A stretch of DNA of 64,000 nucleotides from Neisseria sp. (GCF_030527965.1 NZ_JAUMZU010000009.1:1-64000); one strand, 5' to 3'. Counted from the stretch's first letter, positions 38,222 to 49,504 are shown. Numbers and translations are program-made. The notes: generated by a model not told the origin, from the sequence alone.

Positions 38222-39250
38222 TTAAGGGTTGCCAGCGAAAATAGGATGATCGGTACCGATTAAATCCAATACGCAACCCGTGCCTCTGGCAACGCAGCAT
38301 AAGGGATTTTCCGCAATAATAACCGGCAAACCGGTTGCTTCGGATAATAACCGATCCATACCGCCTAACAAAGCACCGCCGCCGGCCAACACAAGACCTC
38401 GGTTGATAATATCCGAAGCCAATTCAGGAGGCGTCAACTCAAGTGAAGTGATAATTGCTTGGATGATGCGGTTCAACGGATCCTTCAGAGCCTCGAATAC
38501 TTCGTTTGAATTAATGGAGAACGTGCGCGGTGTACCTTTGGCAATACTGCGCCCAGTAATAATCATGCTTTCCACATTTTCAATCGGATAAGCCGTGCCG
38601 ATTTTCTGTTTGATTTTCTCGGCGGTGGCTTCTCCAATTAAAACGCCGAATTCGCGACGCGCATACAGAATAATCGCTTCGTCAAATTCGTCGCCCGCCG
38701 TGCGTACCGAAGTGGCATATACAACTTCATTCATTGATAAAATGCCGATTTCAGTCGTGCCGCCGCCAATATCGACAATCATACAGCCAGCAGCTTCATT
38801 AACCGGCAAGCCAGCACCCAAGGCAGCGGCCATCGGTTCTTCAATCAGATAAACATCCGAAGCACCGGCGGCTTTGGCTGAATCGGCAATTGCTTTGCGC
38901 TCGACTTGCGTGGCGCCGTAAGGCACGCAAATCACAATGCGCGAAGGGCGCCCTTCGGTTGCTTTGCGAATAAAATGCTTGAGCATTTTCTCGGTTAGAT
39001 TGAAGTCTGCAATCACGCCGTCTTTCATCGGGCGTACAACCCGAATGGAATTCGGGGTTCGGCCCAACATTTTTTTAGCCTCATTACCGATGGCTATGGT
39101 GTTTTCCTGCCGATGTTCATCTTCCTGTATGGCGATGATGGAAGGTTCGTTTAAGATAATACCTTTGTCTTTGGCATAAATAAGCGTATTGGCCGTACCT
39201 AAATCGATAGCAAGGTCGTGCGACAAAAAACGGTTGAAGAAGCCAAACAT
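38222..39250 (-). CDS. mreB: Actin-like rod-shape protein MreB
   Basis: 342 residues of bacterial actin that guides lateral wall synthesis. The nucleotide-binding motifs are visible: [13 protein letters not shown] (phosphate 1, about 13-25), [16 protein letters not shown] (phosphate 2) and [15 protein letters not shown] (adenosine). The N-terminal [12 protein letters not shown] amphipathic stretch binds the membrane. First gene of the mreB-mreC-mreD-mrdA-rodA-marC unit. A TATAAT on its strand at 39278-39283 is a possible promoter element. Confidence 0.98.
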   Translation of the reverse strand: MFGFFNRFLSHDLAIDLGTANTLIYAKDKGIILNEPSIIAIQEDEHRQENTIAIGNEAKKMLGRTPNSIRVVRPMKDGVIADFNLTEKMLKHFIRKATEGRPSRIVICVPYGATQVERKAIADSAKAAGASDVYLIEEPMAAALGAGLPVNEAAGCMIVDIGGGTTEIGILSMNEVVYATSVRTAGDEFDEAIILYARREFGVLIGEATAEKIKQKIGTAYPIENVESMIITGRSIAKGTPRTFSINSNEVFEALKDPLNRIIQAIITSLELTPPELASDIINRGLVLAGGGALLGGMDRLLSEATGLPVIIAENPLCCVARGTGCVLDLIGTDHPIFAGNP

Positions 39251-39486
39251 GTAAAGCCTTTATACTAAATGCGCTGAATTATAGAATAATAGGATAAGGC
39301 ATGGGGTTTTACAGGTTTTATCGTGGAATGCCTGTCTGAAAAACACCATGCCGGATAACGGGTTTTCGTTTATAATCCGCCCTTCATTCATCCGAAGATT
39401 TATGGCGCTGCGCGATCTAAACGTACTTGCGCCGAATAATACCGCACTGATGGTAATTTTGCTAACAATATTTAAGGATTTACGCA
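39251..39486. promoter_or_regulatory. Divergent promoter region of mreB and gatC
   Basis: A TATAAT on the plus strand at 39371-39376 and its counterpart on the minus strand at 39278-39283 suggest divergent promoters. A single DUS lies between them at about 39329-39340. The -35 elements are weak and I did not fix them. Confidence 0.4.
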
Positions 39487-39777
39487 ATGGCCTTAACGCT
39501 AGCCGACGTTGAAAAAATCGCCAAACTCTCCCGCCTGAGCCTAACCGACGAAGAAAAAAAGCAAAATCTGCAAGAATTAAACGATTTTTTTCTGTTGGTA
39601 GAAAAGATGCAAAGCGTCGACACTGCCGGCATTCAACCGATGGCGCACCCGCATGAAATCGCTTTACGCTTGCGGGAAGACGCCGTTACGGAAACCGACC
39701 ATGCCGCCGAATACCAAGCCTGCGCGCCCGACGTACGCAACCGGTTGTATATTGTTCCTCAAGTTATCGAAGATTGA
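39487..39777 (+). CDS. gatC: Asp-tRNA(Asn)/Glu-tRNA(Gln) amidotransferase subunit C
   Basis: 96 residues. GatC stabilises GatA in the GatCAB complex that converts misacylated Glu-tRNA(Gln) or Asp-tRNA(Asn) to the amidated form. The pattern [17 protein letters not shown] and the C-terminal [18 protein letters not shown] are typical. First gene of gatC-gatA-[nuclease]-gatB. Confidence 0.96.
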   Translation: MALTLADVEKIAKLSRLSLTDEEKKQNLQELNDFFLLVEKMQSVDTAGIQPMAHPHEIALRLREDAVTETDHAAEYQACAPDVRNRLYIVPQVIED

Positions 39778-39836
39778 TTTTCAGACAAGCCTGTCTGAAA
39801 AATATTGATATTGCTACAGAATTGCAAACAAACACC

Positions 39837-41285
39837 ATGACCCATCATACCCTCAAACAAGCCAGCACCCTTCTGCAAACCAAACAGATTTCCGCTGTGG
39901 AATTGGCTCAGGAATACCTTGCCGCCATTGATGCGCGCAACCCTGCCATTAACGGCTACATCACGCTCAATCCGGAAGCCACTCTCGCCGAAGCCCGTGC
40001 CGCCGATGCGCGGTTGGCTGCGGGCACTGCCCATGCTTTAACCGGCGTGCCTATCGCTTATAAAGACATTTTCTGCCAACAAGGCTGGCGCAGCGCCTGC
40101 TCGTCCAAAATGTTGGATAATTTCATCGCACCTTATACAGCCACCGTTGTCCAAAACCTGCTTGATGCCGGCATGGTCACGCTTGGTCGAACCAATATGG
40201 ATGAATTTGCCATGGGTTCGACCAACGAAACCTCATTTTACGGAGCAACAAAAAATCCGTGGAATGCAGAACATGTTCCCGGCGGTTCTTCTGGCGGTTC
40301 TGCCGCGATAGTCGCAGCAAGACTCGCACCAGCGGCACTCGGTTCCGATACCGGTGGCTCCATCCGCCAGCCTGCTTCCCATTGCGGCATTACCGGCATC
40401 AAACCTACCTACGGCATCGTTTCCCGTTTCGGCATGGTTGCCTACGCATCCAGCTTTGACCAAGCCGGCCCGATGGCGCAAACCGCCGAAGATTGCGCTA
40501 TCCTTCTAAACACCATGGCCAGCTTCGACGAACGAGATTCCACCAGTTTGGAATGCAGCAAAGAAGACTACACCAGAGACCTTACTTCCCCGTTAAAAGG
40601 CTTGAAAATCGGCTTACCCAAAGAATACTTTACAGAAAACAACAGCGCAGATGTACAGGCGGCGCTACAAAATGCAATCAATTTGCTCAAGCAACAAGGC
40701 GCCGAAATGGTGGAAGTGAGCCTGCCGCAAACCGAATTATCCATTCCCGCCTATTACGTTCTTACTTCCGCCGAGGCCAGCACCAACCTCTCCCGCTATG
40801 ACGGCGTACGTTACGGCCATCGAGCCGCGCAATTCAGCGATTTAGATGAAATGTATGCCAACACCCGCGCCGAGGGCTTCGGCAGCGAAGTAAAGCGCCG
40901 CATCATGATTGGCACCTATGTATTGAGCCACGGCTATTACGATGCCTATTACCTGAAAGCGCAAAAACTGCGCCGCTTAGTTGCCAACGACTTTCAAACA
41001 GCCTTAACTCAATGCGACCTCATTCTCGCCCCGGCAGCCCCCACTGCCGCACCGAAATTAGGCAGTGACATTCACGACCCCGTGCAGATGTATCTTTCCG
41101 ACATCTACACCATAGCCGTAAACTTAGCAGGATTGCCGGCTCTAACCCTGCCCGCCGGCTTCAGTTCGGATAATTTGCCTATCGGCGTACAGCTTATCGG
41201 CAACTATTTTTCCGAAGCCAAAATCCTTGGCACGGCTCATCAGATGCAGTTGAATAGCGATTGGCATATGAAAAAGCCTGTCTGA
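39837..41285 (+). CDS. gatA: Asp-tRNA(Asn)/Glu-tRNA(Gln) amidotransferase subunit A
   Basis: The amidase subunit, which releases ammonia from glutamine. 482 residues from [10 protein letters not shown] at 39837; the in-frame extension to 39774 reads through a DUS and is not homologous. The Ser-cisSer-Lys triad is visible: Lys in VPIAYKDIF, the cis-Ser in [10 protein letters not shown] and the nucleophile Ser in [13 protein letters not shown]. The C-terminal [13 protein letters not shown] and [12 protein letters not shown] segments are normal. DUS-like sequences sit at both ends of the gene. Confidence 0.97.
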   Translation: MTHHTLKQASTLLQTKQISAVELAQEYLAAIDARNPAINGYITLNPEATLAEARAADARLAAGTAHALTGVPIAYKDIFCQQGWRSACSSKMLDNFIAPYTATVVQNLLDAGMVTLGRTNMDEFAMGSTNETSFYGATKNPWNAEHVPGGSSGGSAAIVAARLAPAALGSDTGGSIRQPASHCGITGIKPTYGIVSRFGMVAYASSFDQAGPMAQTAEDCAILLNTMASFDERDSTSLECSKEDYTRDLTSPLKGLKIGLPKEYFTENNSADVQAALQNAINLLKQQGAEMVEVSLPQTELSIPAYYVLTSAEASTNLSRYDGVRYGHRAAQFSDLDEMYANTRAEGFGSEVKRRIMIGTYVLSHGYYDAYYLKAQKLRRLVANDFQTALTQCDLILAPAAPTAAPKLGSDIHDPVQMYLSDIYTIAVNLAGLPALTLPAGFSSDNLPIGVQLIGNYFSEAKILGTAHQMQLNSDWHMKKPV

Positions 41286-41340
41286 AAATTAGAAAATCAG
41301 CTTTTCTCAATCAACAAGCTAAAGATTTATTTTATAAATA

Positions 41341-42114
41341 ATGGATTTAAAATTCGATACTGAATTAGCAAAAGGATATAAAAGCGCCTCCCAAATCACC
41401 CGTGTTTTAACCGAATCGTGGATGGATAAAAACGTTTATTGCCCCAATTGCAGCTGTGAGAAAATTCAAAAAGAAGACAATAATAAACCTGTGCACGATT
41501 TTTCATGTCCTTCATGCAAAGAACAATTCGAACTCAAAAGTAAACACGCAAAAACGGCAGGTAAAAAAATCACCGATGGTGCTTACCATACGATGGTTGA
41601 ACGGATTCAAGCCGATAATAATCCGAGCTTCTTTTTTCTAAGCTATCGAAAAGTTGATTATTCAGTGCACCAATTAATATTGGTTCCTAAACACTTTATA
41701 ACCACAGAAGTAATCATCCGCCGTAAGCCTTTATCTGATACCGCGCAACGTCCCGGATGGATTGGTTGCTCAATTAATGTCGGAGCACTGCCTGAAAGCG
41801 GTAAAATTTTGCTGATTGACAACGCAAAAATAATTCGTCCTGAAATCGTTCGTCAACAGTGGAGAACCAACTTATTTTTGCGGCAACAGCAAAATAAAGG
41901 GTGGTTACTTGCAATCATGAAATATGTAGAAAAACTGCCTGAAACTTTTAATTTGAACCAGATATATCAATTTGAGGCTGAATTGGCTGTCCAATTTCCT
42001 AAAAACAAGCATATTAAAGATAAAATCCGCCAACAATTGCAAGTATTGCGTGACCAAAACGTAATTGAATTTTCCGCCCGCGGGCAATATCGAAAAATAA
42101 ATAATGTAGCATAG
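41341..42114 (+). CDS. drg: DpnI-type methyl-directed restriction endonuclease (Drg, dam-replacing gene product)
   Basis: 257 residues, strongly similar to DpnI of Streptococcus pneumoniae along its length as far as I recall that sequence. It has the zinc pair CPNC (34-37) and CPSC (56-59), the PD-(D/E)xK catalytic residues Asp53, Glu64 and Lys66 (ELKSK), ITDGAYHTMVERIQADNNPSFFFLSY, RPGWIGCSI, and a C-terminal winged helix (about 185-257) with RQQLQVLRDQNVIEF. DpnI-type enzymes cut GATC only when the adenine is methylated. In pathogenic Neisseria the homologue Drg occurs in strains lacking Dam. It is AT-rich, 55 bases after gatA and 99 before gatB, so it has been inserted into the gatCAB operon. 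No Dam methylase is nearby. Confidence 0.92.
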   Translation: MDLKFDTELAKGYKSASQITRVLTESWMDKNVYCPNCSCEKIQKEDNNKPVHDFSCPSCKEQFELKSKHAKTAGKKITDGAYHTMVERIQADNNPSFFFLSYRKVDYSVHQLILVPKHFITTEVIIRRKPLSDTAQRPGWIGCSINVGALPESGKILLIDNAKIIRPEIVRQQWRTNLFLRQQQNKGWLLAIMKYVEKLPETFNLNQIYQFEAELAVQFPKNKHIKDKIRQQLQVLRDQNVIEFSARGQYRKINNVA

Positions 42115-42213
42115 GCATATCAAAACTAGACAATCTTGATTCGGATTATATTTGCATATCCTTATTTGAATCTTGCTGGAACCAACCCAGCCTATACAGA
42201 ACGAAAGACCTCT

Positions 42214-43644
42214 ATGACTTGGGAAACTGTAATCGGACTGGAAATCCATGTCCAATTGAACACCAAATCCAAAATTTTCAGTGGTGCATCCACTTCATTC
42301 GGCGCAGAGCCGAACGCGCATGCAAGCGTGGTGGAGTGTGCCTTGCCGGGCGTGTTGCCGGTGATGAACCGAGAAGTGGTTGGCAAGGCCATCAAACTCG
42401 GTTTGGCTTTAGGCGCGAAAATCAACCAGAAAAACGTTTTCGACCGTAAAAACTATTTCTATCCCGATTTGCCGAAAGGCTATCAAATCAGCCAGCTGGA
42501 TTTACCCATCGTAGAACACGGTAAATTGGAAATTGTTGTGGGCGATGTGGTTAAAACCATTAATGTAACCCGTGCTCACATGGAAGAAGATGCCGGTAAA
42601 TCTGTACATGAGGGTTTAAACGGCGCAACGGGCATTGATTTAAACCGCGCGGGTACGCCGCTGTTGGAAGTGGTGTCCGAGCCGGAAATGCGCTCTGCCG
42701 CCGAAGCGGTCGCCTATGCAAAGGCTCTGCATAGCTTGGTAACATGGCTGGATATTTGCGATGGCAATATGGCGGAAGGTTCGTTTCGTATTGATGCCAA
42801 TGTGTCGGTTCGCCCGCAGGGGCAAGCTGAATTTGGCACACGGCGTGAAATTAAGAACTTGAATTCGTTCCGTTTTCTGGAACAGGCGATTAACTATGAG
42901 GTGGAAAGCCAGATTGAAATTTTGGAAGACGGCGGCAAAGTGCAGCAGGCAACCATGCTGTTCGACCCGGAAAAAGGCGAAACCCGTGTCATGCGCTTGA
43001 AAGAAGATGCGCACGACTACCGCTACTTCCCCGACCCTGATCTGCTACCGGTAATGATTTCAGACAGCCAGCTGCAAAAAGCCAGAGATGAAATGCCCGA
43101 ATTGCCCGCAGAAATGGCGCAACGCTTTATCAGTGATTACGGCGTAAGCGATTACGACGCCCGTTTATTAACCGCTTCCCGCTTGCAAGCAGCCTATTTC
43201 GAGGCAGCAGCAAAAGCCAGTAATCAGGGTAAGCTAGTGGCAAACTGGATGAACGGGGAATTGGCGGCAACATTAAATAAAGAAAATCTAAGCCTATCTG
43301 AAAGCCCGATTGATGCTCTTCGCTTGGCCGCATTAATCGGAAAAATTGCCGATGGTACGCTCAGCAACAAGCTGGCAAAAAAAGCCTTTGAGGCAATGTG
43401 GGCTGAGCCTGAAGCAACGATAGAGCAAATCATCGAACAACATGGCTTGCAACAAATAACCGATACCGGTGCCATGGAAAAAATCATTGATGAAGTACTG
43501 GCTGCCAACGCCAAATCGGTTGAAGAATATAAAGCAGGCAAAGAAAAAGCATTCAACGCATTGGTTGGTCAGGTGATGAAGGCCAGCAAAGGCAAAGCGA
43601 ACCCGCAGCAGGTGCAGGAATTGATGAAGGCCAAGCTTGCTTAA
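42214..43644 (+). CDS. gatB: Asp-tRNA(Asn)/Glu-tRNA(Gln) amidotransferase subunit B
   Basis: The tRNA-binding kinase subunit that activates the misacylated glutamate or aspartate. 476 residues from [15 protein letters not shown] at 42214, the conserved N-terminus; the upstream in-frame start at 42136 adds unrelated residues. Key segments are [37 protein letters not shown], and the C-terminal YqeY-like helical tail (about 330-476). Separated from gatA by the DpnI-like gene; ends in a DUS terminator. Confidence 0.97.
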   Translation: MTWETVIGLEIHVQLNTKSKIFSGASTSFGAEPNAHASVVECALPGVLPVMNREVVGKAIKLGLALGAKINQKNVFDRKNYFYPDLPKGYQISQLDLPIVEHGKLEIVVGDVVKTINVTRAHMEEDAGKSVHEGLNGATGIDLNRAGTPLLEVVSEPEMRSAAEAVAYAKALHSLVTWLDICDGNMAEGSFRIDANVSVRPQGQAEFGTRREIKNLNSFRFLEQAINYEVESQIEILEDGGKVQQATMLFDPEKGETRVMRLKEDAHDYRYFPDPDLLPVMISDSQLQKARDEMPELPAEMAQRFISDYGVSDYDARLLTASRLQAAYFEAAAKASNQGKLVANWMNGELAATLNKENLSLSESPIDALRLAALIGKIADGTLSNKLAKKAFEAMWAEPEATIEQIIEQHGLQQITDTGAMEKIIDEVLAANAKSVEEYKAGKEKAFNALVGQVMKASKGKANPQQVQELMKAKLA

Positions 43645-43663
43645 GCGAATACTTTGAACATTT

Positions 43664-43698
43664 AAAATGCCTGTCTGAAAATTTCAGACAGGCATTTT
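43664..43698. terminator. DUS terminator between gatB and the OPT transporter
   Basis: AAAATGCCTGTCTGAAA pairs with TTTCAGACAGGCATTTT with a one-base loop, then more T. The flanking genes are convergent. Confidence 0.87.
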
Positions 43699-43710
43699 TT
43701 GCTAACGCGC

Positions 43711-45741
43711 CTATCGAGCCGCATTCAAAACGCGTTTGGCAAATATAGCTATTCCAAGAATAAACGCAGCCAAACCCAACCATGAAGCTGTCGTATCCCA
43801 ATTTTCCAACTTAATCGCCAATGGCGCATCAGAACCGCCGTTGGTAACCGAAGCTGCAATAATAAATGCCATTATCACACCGACCAAGCTTTCTCCGACA
43901 ATTAAACCAGCGGAAAATAAAGTACCGATACGGTCTGCATTTTTCAAACGATTCTTTGTATTTTCAGGATGACGCATACGAATACGCCTTTTCATCCAAG
44001 CAACCAAAAATGCACCGATAACAATCGGCATATTGACGGCCGGCGGAAGGTAAATGCCCATGCCAACAGCCAATACCGGCAAACTGAGTTTGGATGCCGA
44101 GCTTTTCTTAAGCAGCAAATCTACAATAATCAAGATTGCGCCTATACCCATGCCTATAAAAATATAACTCCATTGCAGACTGTTGGTAAAAATACCTTGC
44201 GCAATCGTCGACATCAATGTTGCCTGCGGTGCAGCCAATGCTTGGGCCACATCCATGTTCGGGCGCGGCATCGCACCCGTAAACCCATAAGCTTCATACA
44301 ATAATTGCAAAACAGGCGAAATAACAACCGAACCAACAATACAGCCGATAATCAGCGCAATTTGCTGCAAGCGCGGCGTCGCTTTAACCAGATAACCGGT
44401 TTTTAAATCCTGCAAATTATCGTTGGAGATGGAAGCCGCCGCAATGATTGATGAGCCGCAAAAAAGTGTTAATGCAAGCAAAAGCTTCCGGTTACCTTCA
44501 TCTGCAAACAATTCCGTTGCATTACCAAGAGCCAGCAACACCAGAGATATAATAATAACTGAAATAATGCCAATGCCAGAAATCGGACTGGAAGACGAAC
44601 CAACCAAACCTGCCATATAGCCGCAGGCCGCCGCTACTAAAAAGCCGATTAAAAGTGTCAGTAACGTACATACCACGACCAGCAACCAAGCAATGCCCGT
44701 AGACATTTGGGCAGCGCTAACAAAATGGTAAAACGAAACACCCAATACCAACATCATGCCCAACGCCCAAAAAATCATTTCCTTAGGCGACAAATCCCGC
44801 TCTGTACGCACGGTAGAGGCTGCAGAACCGACTGTGGGCTTAAATGACAACTTCATACCTTCAATCATCGGTTTTGCCAGAGTAATCAAGGTCCAAATCG
44901 ACGCAATACCAATCGTACCCGCACCGATAAAACGCACTTTTTCTTTCCAGATTTGCAAAGCAAAAGCCGACATATCCATATCAGCAGGCTGCGGAATCAC
45001 AGCGGAAAAATAGGGAACGCCTCCTCCCCATGCAATAAAAATATCCACCAAGATGGCAATACCGCCAGTCAGCCCAACTAAATAGCCCGCACCAAGCAAA
45101 GCAAGCGAAAAACCCATCGGTAATTGGAAAATAGAAGAACCGGCCTTAAACCAATAGCCCGCACTATCTGAAATAACGCGTAAACCACTGGATAAGAAAC
45201 TCATCAAACCAGCCAACAATCCGCCCATGGCAATATCTTTAATACCGCTTTCACCGGCTTGACCTTCGCCTTTTTCATTATGTTCACCACTGCCGACCTT
45301 CAAAATTTCAGCCGCAGCCACACCTTCCGGATAAGGCAGATTACTTTTCACCACCATGGCGTATCGCAACGGAACCGTAAAAATCACACCTAATATCCCG
45401 CCACCCACACACAATAGTGTTGTCTGCCAAAACGGAAAGCCGTTCCAATAACCTGTCATTAAAAGGCCGGGTAACACGAAAATAACGGTCGACAAAGTTC
45501 CGGCCGAAGAAGCCTGAGTCTGCACTATATTGTTTTCAAGAATATTGCTGCCTTTGGCAAACTTAAGCGCTGCCATAGAAATCACGGCTGCTGGAATTGA
45601 AGAAGCAACAGTTAAACCGACTTTCAGTCCCAAATAAATATTGGATGCAGTAAAAACCACTGTAATCAGCGCACCCAAAAGCATGCCGCGAAAGGTCAGC
45701 TCTCGATAATTTGCATAAGGATCGGGGGGTGTTTTCGACAT
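43711..45741 (-). CDS. OPT family oligopeptide/metal-chelate transporter
   Basis: 676 residues with about 15-16 hydrophobic segments. The start at ATG 45741 (MSKTPPDPYANYRELTFRGM) has TAGGTGA as ribosome-binding site. The family's N-terminal NIYLGLKVGLTVASSIPAAV segment, NNIVQTQASSAGTLS and a C-terminal YLPPAVNMPIVIGAFLVAW stretch are clear, placing it in the prokaryotic OPT group. Members import peptides or metal-siderophore-like ligands by proton symport. The substrate is unknown. It stands alone between DUS hairpins. Confidence 0.93.
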   Translation of the reverse strand: MSKTPPDPYANYRELTFRGMLLGALITVVFTASNIYLGLKVGLTVASSIPAAVISMAALKFAKGSNILENNIVQTQASSAGTLSTVIFVLPGLLMTGYWNGFPFWQTTLLCVGGGILGVIFTVPLRYAMVVKSNLPYPEGVAAAEILKVGSGEHNEKGEGQAGESGIKDIAMGGLLAGLMSFLSSGLRVISDSAGYWFKAGSSIFQLPMGFSLALLGAGYLVGLTGGIAILVDIFIAWGGGVPYFSAVIPQPADMDMSAFALQIWKEKVRFIGAGTIGIASIWTLITLAKPMIEGMKLSFKPTVGSAASTVRTERDLSPKEMIFWALGMMLVLGVSFYHFVSAAQMSTGIAWLLVVVCTLLTLLIGFLVAAACGYMAGLVGSSSSPISGIGIISVIIISLVLLALGNATELFADEGNRKLLLALTLFCGSSIIAAASISNDNLQDLKTGYLVKATPRLQQIALIIGCIVGSVVISPVLQLLYEAYGFTGAMPRPNMDVAQALAAPQATLMSTIAQGIFTNSLQWSYIFIGMGIGAILIIVDLLLKKSSASKLSLPVLAVGMGIYLPPAVNMPIVIGAFLVAWMKRRIRMRHPENTKNRLKNADRIGTLFSAGLIVGESLVGVIMAFIIAASVTNGGSDAPLAIKLENWDTTASWLGLAAFILGIAIFAKRVLNAAR

Positions 45742-45861
45742 ATTAATCACCTACAATCGAAGAATAAATTTTACGTTAAGCCTGCATATTGTTTTGTTCG
45801 TAATGAAATGTCAAGAAATGCTTGCTTTGTTTTGAATGTTCGATAATGAATTTCTGATAAC

Positions 45862-45898
45862 AAAATGCCTGTCTGAAATATTTTCAGACAGGCATTTT
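45862..45898 (-). terminator. DUS terminator after tkt
   Basis: AAAATGCCTGTCTGAAA and complement with a three-base loop, eight bases beyond the tkt stop. Confidence 0.85.
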
Positions 45899-45906
45899 AC
45901 GGTTAG

Positions 45907-47889
45907 TTAAGCTAAAACAGCTTTTACCGCAGCCACAACGTTTGGCACTGTAAAGCCAAATTCCTCAAACAATAATTCGGCCGGTGCCGATTCGCCGAAA
46001 CGATCAAGGCCGACAACCTTGCCTTGAGTACCGACATATTTATACCAACCGTCGCTTACCCCTGCCTCTACAGCCACTTTAGGAAGATTGGCCGGCAAAA
46101 CGGAAGCACGGTAAGCCGCATCTTGTTTATCAAACACATTGGTTGAAGGCATAGAAACCACATTAACAGCAATGCCTTGTTCTGCCAACGCTTTTGCCGC
46201 TTTTAAAGCCAGCTCAACTTCCGAACCCGTAGCAATCAATACGGCTTTTGCCCCTTCTGCCTGACTAATCACATACCCGCCGCGTCGAATATCCGCAAGC
46301 TGAGCGGTATCGCGAGGAATGAACGGTAAATTTTGCCGGCTGAAAATCAAACAGCTTGGATGATCTGCTGCTTTCACCGCTTCGGCCCAAGCCACTAACG
46401 ATTCTGCGGTATCGCAAGGGCGCCATACTGCCATGTTCGGAATCAAACGCAATGTAGCGGTTTGCTCAACAGGCTGGTGCGTCGGCCCATCTTCACCAAG
46501 GCCGATAGAATCGTGGGTAAACACAAAAATTGGATTAATCTTCATTAACGCGGCCATGCGAAGCGCATTTCGGGCATATTCGCTGAACATCAGGAAAGTC
46601 GCTCCGAACGGTTTAACGCCGCCATGAAGCGTCAGACCGTTCATGATGGCCGCCATTCCGAATTCGCGCACGCCGTAATGAATGTAATTGCCGCCATGCT
46701 CGCGAGTAACCGATACGCTACCCGGCCAATCAGTCAGATTAGAAGGCGTCAAATCTGCAGATCCGCCCACCAATTCAGGTAATGTTTTGGCCAGAATGCC
46801 AATGCTGTTTTGGCTGGCCTTGCGGGTTGCGATTTTTTCAGCCTTATCGCATACCTCTTGCAAGGCAGTTTGAATATCGGCGTCAAAATCAGCAGGCAAC
46901 TCATGATTCATGCGGCGCACAAATTCCTCAGCTTCTTGCGGAAACTTGGCTTGATATTGAGCAAACAGCGTATTCCATTCATGCTCCAGCTTGGCGCCTT
47001 TTTCTTTTGCATTCCAAGCATCGTATATTTCCTGCAGAATTTCAAAAGGCCCGAACGACCAACCCAAATGCTTGCGGGTTGCCTCAATTTCCTCCGCCCC
47101 CAAAGGCGCGCCATGAGTTTTATGGCTACCCTCTTTAGTGGCCGCGCCCTTACCAATTAAGGTTTTACAACAGATAATGGAAGGCTTACCGGTTTCCGCC
47201 TTCGCCGCCTCAACCGCAGCCTGTAACGCCGCCGTATCATGACCATTAATATTAGGCACCACATGCCAGCCGTAGCTTTCGAAACGTTGCGGGATATTTT
47301 CAGTGAACCAACCGTCTACTTTTCCATCAATAGAAATGTTGTTGTCGTCGTAAAAGACAATCAGCTTGCCCAAACCCAAAGTTCCCGCCAATGAGCATGC
47401 TTCATGGGACACGCCCTCCATCAAGCAGCCGTCGCCCATAAACACGTAGGTATGATGGTCGACAATATTCAAGCCGTCTTTATTAAACTCGGCTGCCAGA
47501 ATTTTTTCGGCCAACGCCATACCAACCGCATTGGCAACACCCTGCCCTAACGGGCCGGTCGTGGTTTCTACCCCGTCGGTATAACCGTATTCAGGATGGC
47601 CCGGGGTTTTACTGTGTAACTGACGGAAATTTTTCAAATCTTCGATGGAAACGTTATAGCCGGTTAAGTGCAGTAAGCTGTAAAGCAGCATCGATGCGTG
47701 GCCATTCGACAAAACAAAACGGTCACGGTTATAAAATTTAGGATTAGCAGGATTATGATTTAAGAATTTCGTCCACAACACTTCAGCCATTTCGGCCATG
47801 CCCATCGGCGCACCGGGATGGCCAGAATTGGCTTTCTGTACTGCGTCTGCTGATAAAAAACGGATGGCATTTGCCAATTGGGAAGCCAT
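45907..47889 (-). CDS. tkt: Transketolase
   Basis: A 660-residue TPP enzyme of the pentose phosphate pathway. The N-terminal [12 protein letters not shown] (about 21-32), the TPP/Mg site [13 protein letters not shown] followed by DDNNISIDG, the pyrimidine-binding domain with [34 protein letters not shown], and the C-terminal domain are all present. The length is normal. Single gene. Confidence 0.98.
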   Translation of the reverse strand: MASQLANAIRFLSADAVQKANSGHPGAPMGMAEMAEVLWTKFLNHNPANPKFYNRDRFVLSNGHASMLLYSLLHLTGYNVSIEDLKNFRQLHSKTPGHPEYGYTDGVETTTGPLGQGVANAVGMALAEKILAAEFNKDGLNIVDHHTYVFMGDGCLMEGVSHEACSLAGTLGLGKLIVFYDDNNISIDGKVDGWFTENIPQRFESYGWHVVPNINGHDTAALQAAVEAAKAETGKPSIICCKTLIGKGAATKEGSHKTHGAPLGAEEIEATRKHLGWSFGPFEILQEIYDAWNAKEKGAKLEHEWNTLFAQYQAKFPQEAEEFVRRMNHELPADFDADIQTALQEVCDKAEKIATRKASQNSIGILAKTLPELVGGSADLTPSNLTDWPGSVSVTREHGGNYIHYGVREFGMAAIMNGLTLHGGVKPFGATFLMFSEYARNALRMAALMKINPIFVFTHDSIGLGEDGPTHQPVEQTATLRLIPNMAVWRPCDTAESLVAWAEAVKAADHPSCLIFSRQNLPFIPRDTAQLADIRRGGYVISQAEGAKAVLIATGSEVELALKAAKALAEQGIAVNVVSMPSTNVFDKQDAAYRASVLPANLPKVAVEAGVSDGWYKYVGTQGKVVGLDRFGESAPAELLFEEFGFTVPNVVAAVKAVLA

Positions 47890-48358
47890 ATCTAAATTCC
47901 TTCATGTTGTGGTTATCGTAGATTTCGGATTATGCAGTTTTTCATTTCGGCTTTCAAGAAGCGGCCGGATTGGTTGGACTTGGTAAAAATTTTATATGTC
48001 ATATTATCAAAACATATTATTCAACAAGTTTACGATAATCATTATTGTTTATCACTGAATTACACACACAGGAATAGTAAAAACAACCGATTTTCCTAAA
48101 AAATACACCGTCTTTCTGATAGTTCGGCTTGAAATCGGTTTTATTGTTATTCTGTGAAAAAAAAGAAATATTGGTAAAATATTCGTAAAACAATCCTAAC
48201 CAGCACTATTTCCTTCGTATCAGTCTGGAAAGATACCTTTCAAGGCCGCGCGATATCTGCCCGAAGCAGGATAGTGTCCGAAAAACCATTGAAACAACGA
48301 ACTTATAATTATAAAAGTATATGATTGAATTCAAAGCATTAAAAAAGGATGGACTACA
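47890..48358. other. Intergenic region between divergent genes
   Basis: About 470 bases, AT-rich at both ends. The downstream gene has an AAGGATGGACTACA ribosome-binding site and a TATAAT-like element at about 48303. No ORF, hairpin or recognisable operator was found. No DUS. Confidence 0.4.
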
Positions 48359-49405
48359 ATGACAGTAACTGAAATTGGCATGCAGGACAGCGAATTATGG
48401 GACAAAACAATCCGTAGTTTTTCGGTATACGAGCCGTTTTACTTACACGCCTATATTAAAGCATCAGCCGGGCACAATCACGACAGCCAACCCGTTTTGT
48501 TAGTTTATGAAAATGGCGATGTGCGTGCAGCAACCGTAATTCTGCGCCGCGATATCGCTTTAAGCCAACCTTTTACCGGTAAAATTCCGGAAAATACCTA
48601 TTTCGATTTATCTTCTCCATATGGCTACGGTGGTTTTATTTACAATACCGACTCTTTCCCCGAAGAAGTGCAGAAAGCCTATAACGACTATTGCCTGAAG
48701 CACGGTTATGTTTGCGAGTTTCTGCGCTTCAACCTGTTTACCGACTATGCCATGCACTACGACGGCTGCGCCGTGAGCAAAATGGTTAATGTGGTGTGCG
48801 ATTTATCCGGTAGTTGGGAAGATGTTTTTGGTCGCTACCAAGGGAAAACGCGCCAGAAAGTGCGTAAAATCCAAAAAAGCGGCTGGAGCGTACGCGTAGG
48901 CAACACTCGGGAAGATATCGACACTTTCCTGCCTGTTTATTACGACACGATGGATCGTAACGACGCCCGCTCCATGTATTATTTTGACAAGCAGTTTTTT
49001 GAAGATTTGCATGACTTAGGCGATCCTATTTACTATTTCTTTGCGGAGAAAGATGGCAAAGTAGGCGCAGTCAACCTGTTGATCGGCGGCAATAAAAATA
49101 CTTATTGCTTTCTCAGCAGCACTTCACGTGAATTTCTGAAAGAATCGCCCAATTATCTTTTGATGAGTGAGATGATTGCTTGGTCGCATGCCAATGGTTT
49201 TGAGAATTTCGTTATCGGTGGAGGCTATGGCGGCAATGACGACCTACTGCGCTTTAAAAAAGGCTTTGCACCCGACAGCCTCTATGATTTTTATATCGGT
49301 AATAAAATCTTCAATCAAGAAATTTACGACAAACTCTTAGAAATCCGCCGCCAAGCCGGAGGATTAGATGAAGAAAGCCATTATTTCCCTCTCTATCGTT
49401 CATAA
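48359..49405 (+). CDS. GNAT/FemAB-like acyltransferase of unknown substrate
   Basis: 348 residues. The pattern is that of FemAB or BioF2-type tandem GNAT proteins: an N-terminal half with PVLLVYENGDVRAATVILRR, a basic helix YQGKTRQKVRKIQKSGWSV (about 160-178) like the peptidyl-transferase linker region, and a second acyltransferase half with FFAEKDGKVGAVNLLIG and SPNYLLMSEMIAWSHANGFENFVIGGGYGG. Such proteins join amino acids or acyl groups to cell-envelope or sugar acceptors. The gene has a strong ribosome-binding site, is monocistronic and ends in a DUS terminator. Acceptor and donor are unknown. Confidence 0.72.
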   Translation: MTVTEIGMQDSELWDKTIRSFSVYEPFYLHAYIKASAGHNHDSQPVLLVYENGDVRAATVILRRDIALSQPFTGKIPENTYFDLSSPYGYGGFIYNTDSFPEEVQKAYNDYCLKHGYVCEFLRFNLFTDYAMHYDGCAVSKMVNVVCDLSGSWEDVFGRYQGKTRQKVRKIQKSGWSVRVGNTREDIDTFLPVYYDTMDRNDARSMYYFDKQFFEDLHDLGDPIYYFFAEKDGKVGAVNLLIGGNKNTYCFLSSTSREFLKESPNYLLMSEMIAWSHANGFENFVIGGGYGGNDDLLRFKKGFAPDSLYDFYIGNKIFNQEIYDKLLEIRRQAGGLDEESHYFPLYRS

Positions 49406-49424
49406 ATTTTAAGCAGCAACATTA

Positions 49425-49453
49425 ATGCCTGTCTGAAAGTTTCAGACAGGCAT
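49425..49453. terminator. DUS terminator between convergent genes
   Basis: ATGCCTGTCTGAAA and TTTCAGACAGGCAT separated by one base; T-rich on the plus strand. Confidence 0.83.
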
Positions 49454-49504
49454 CTTTTATTTGTATAGCCATGTTGTTTCACAAATAACAGGGACGATCA
49501 GGCT

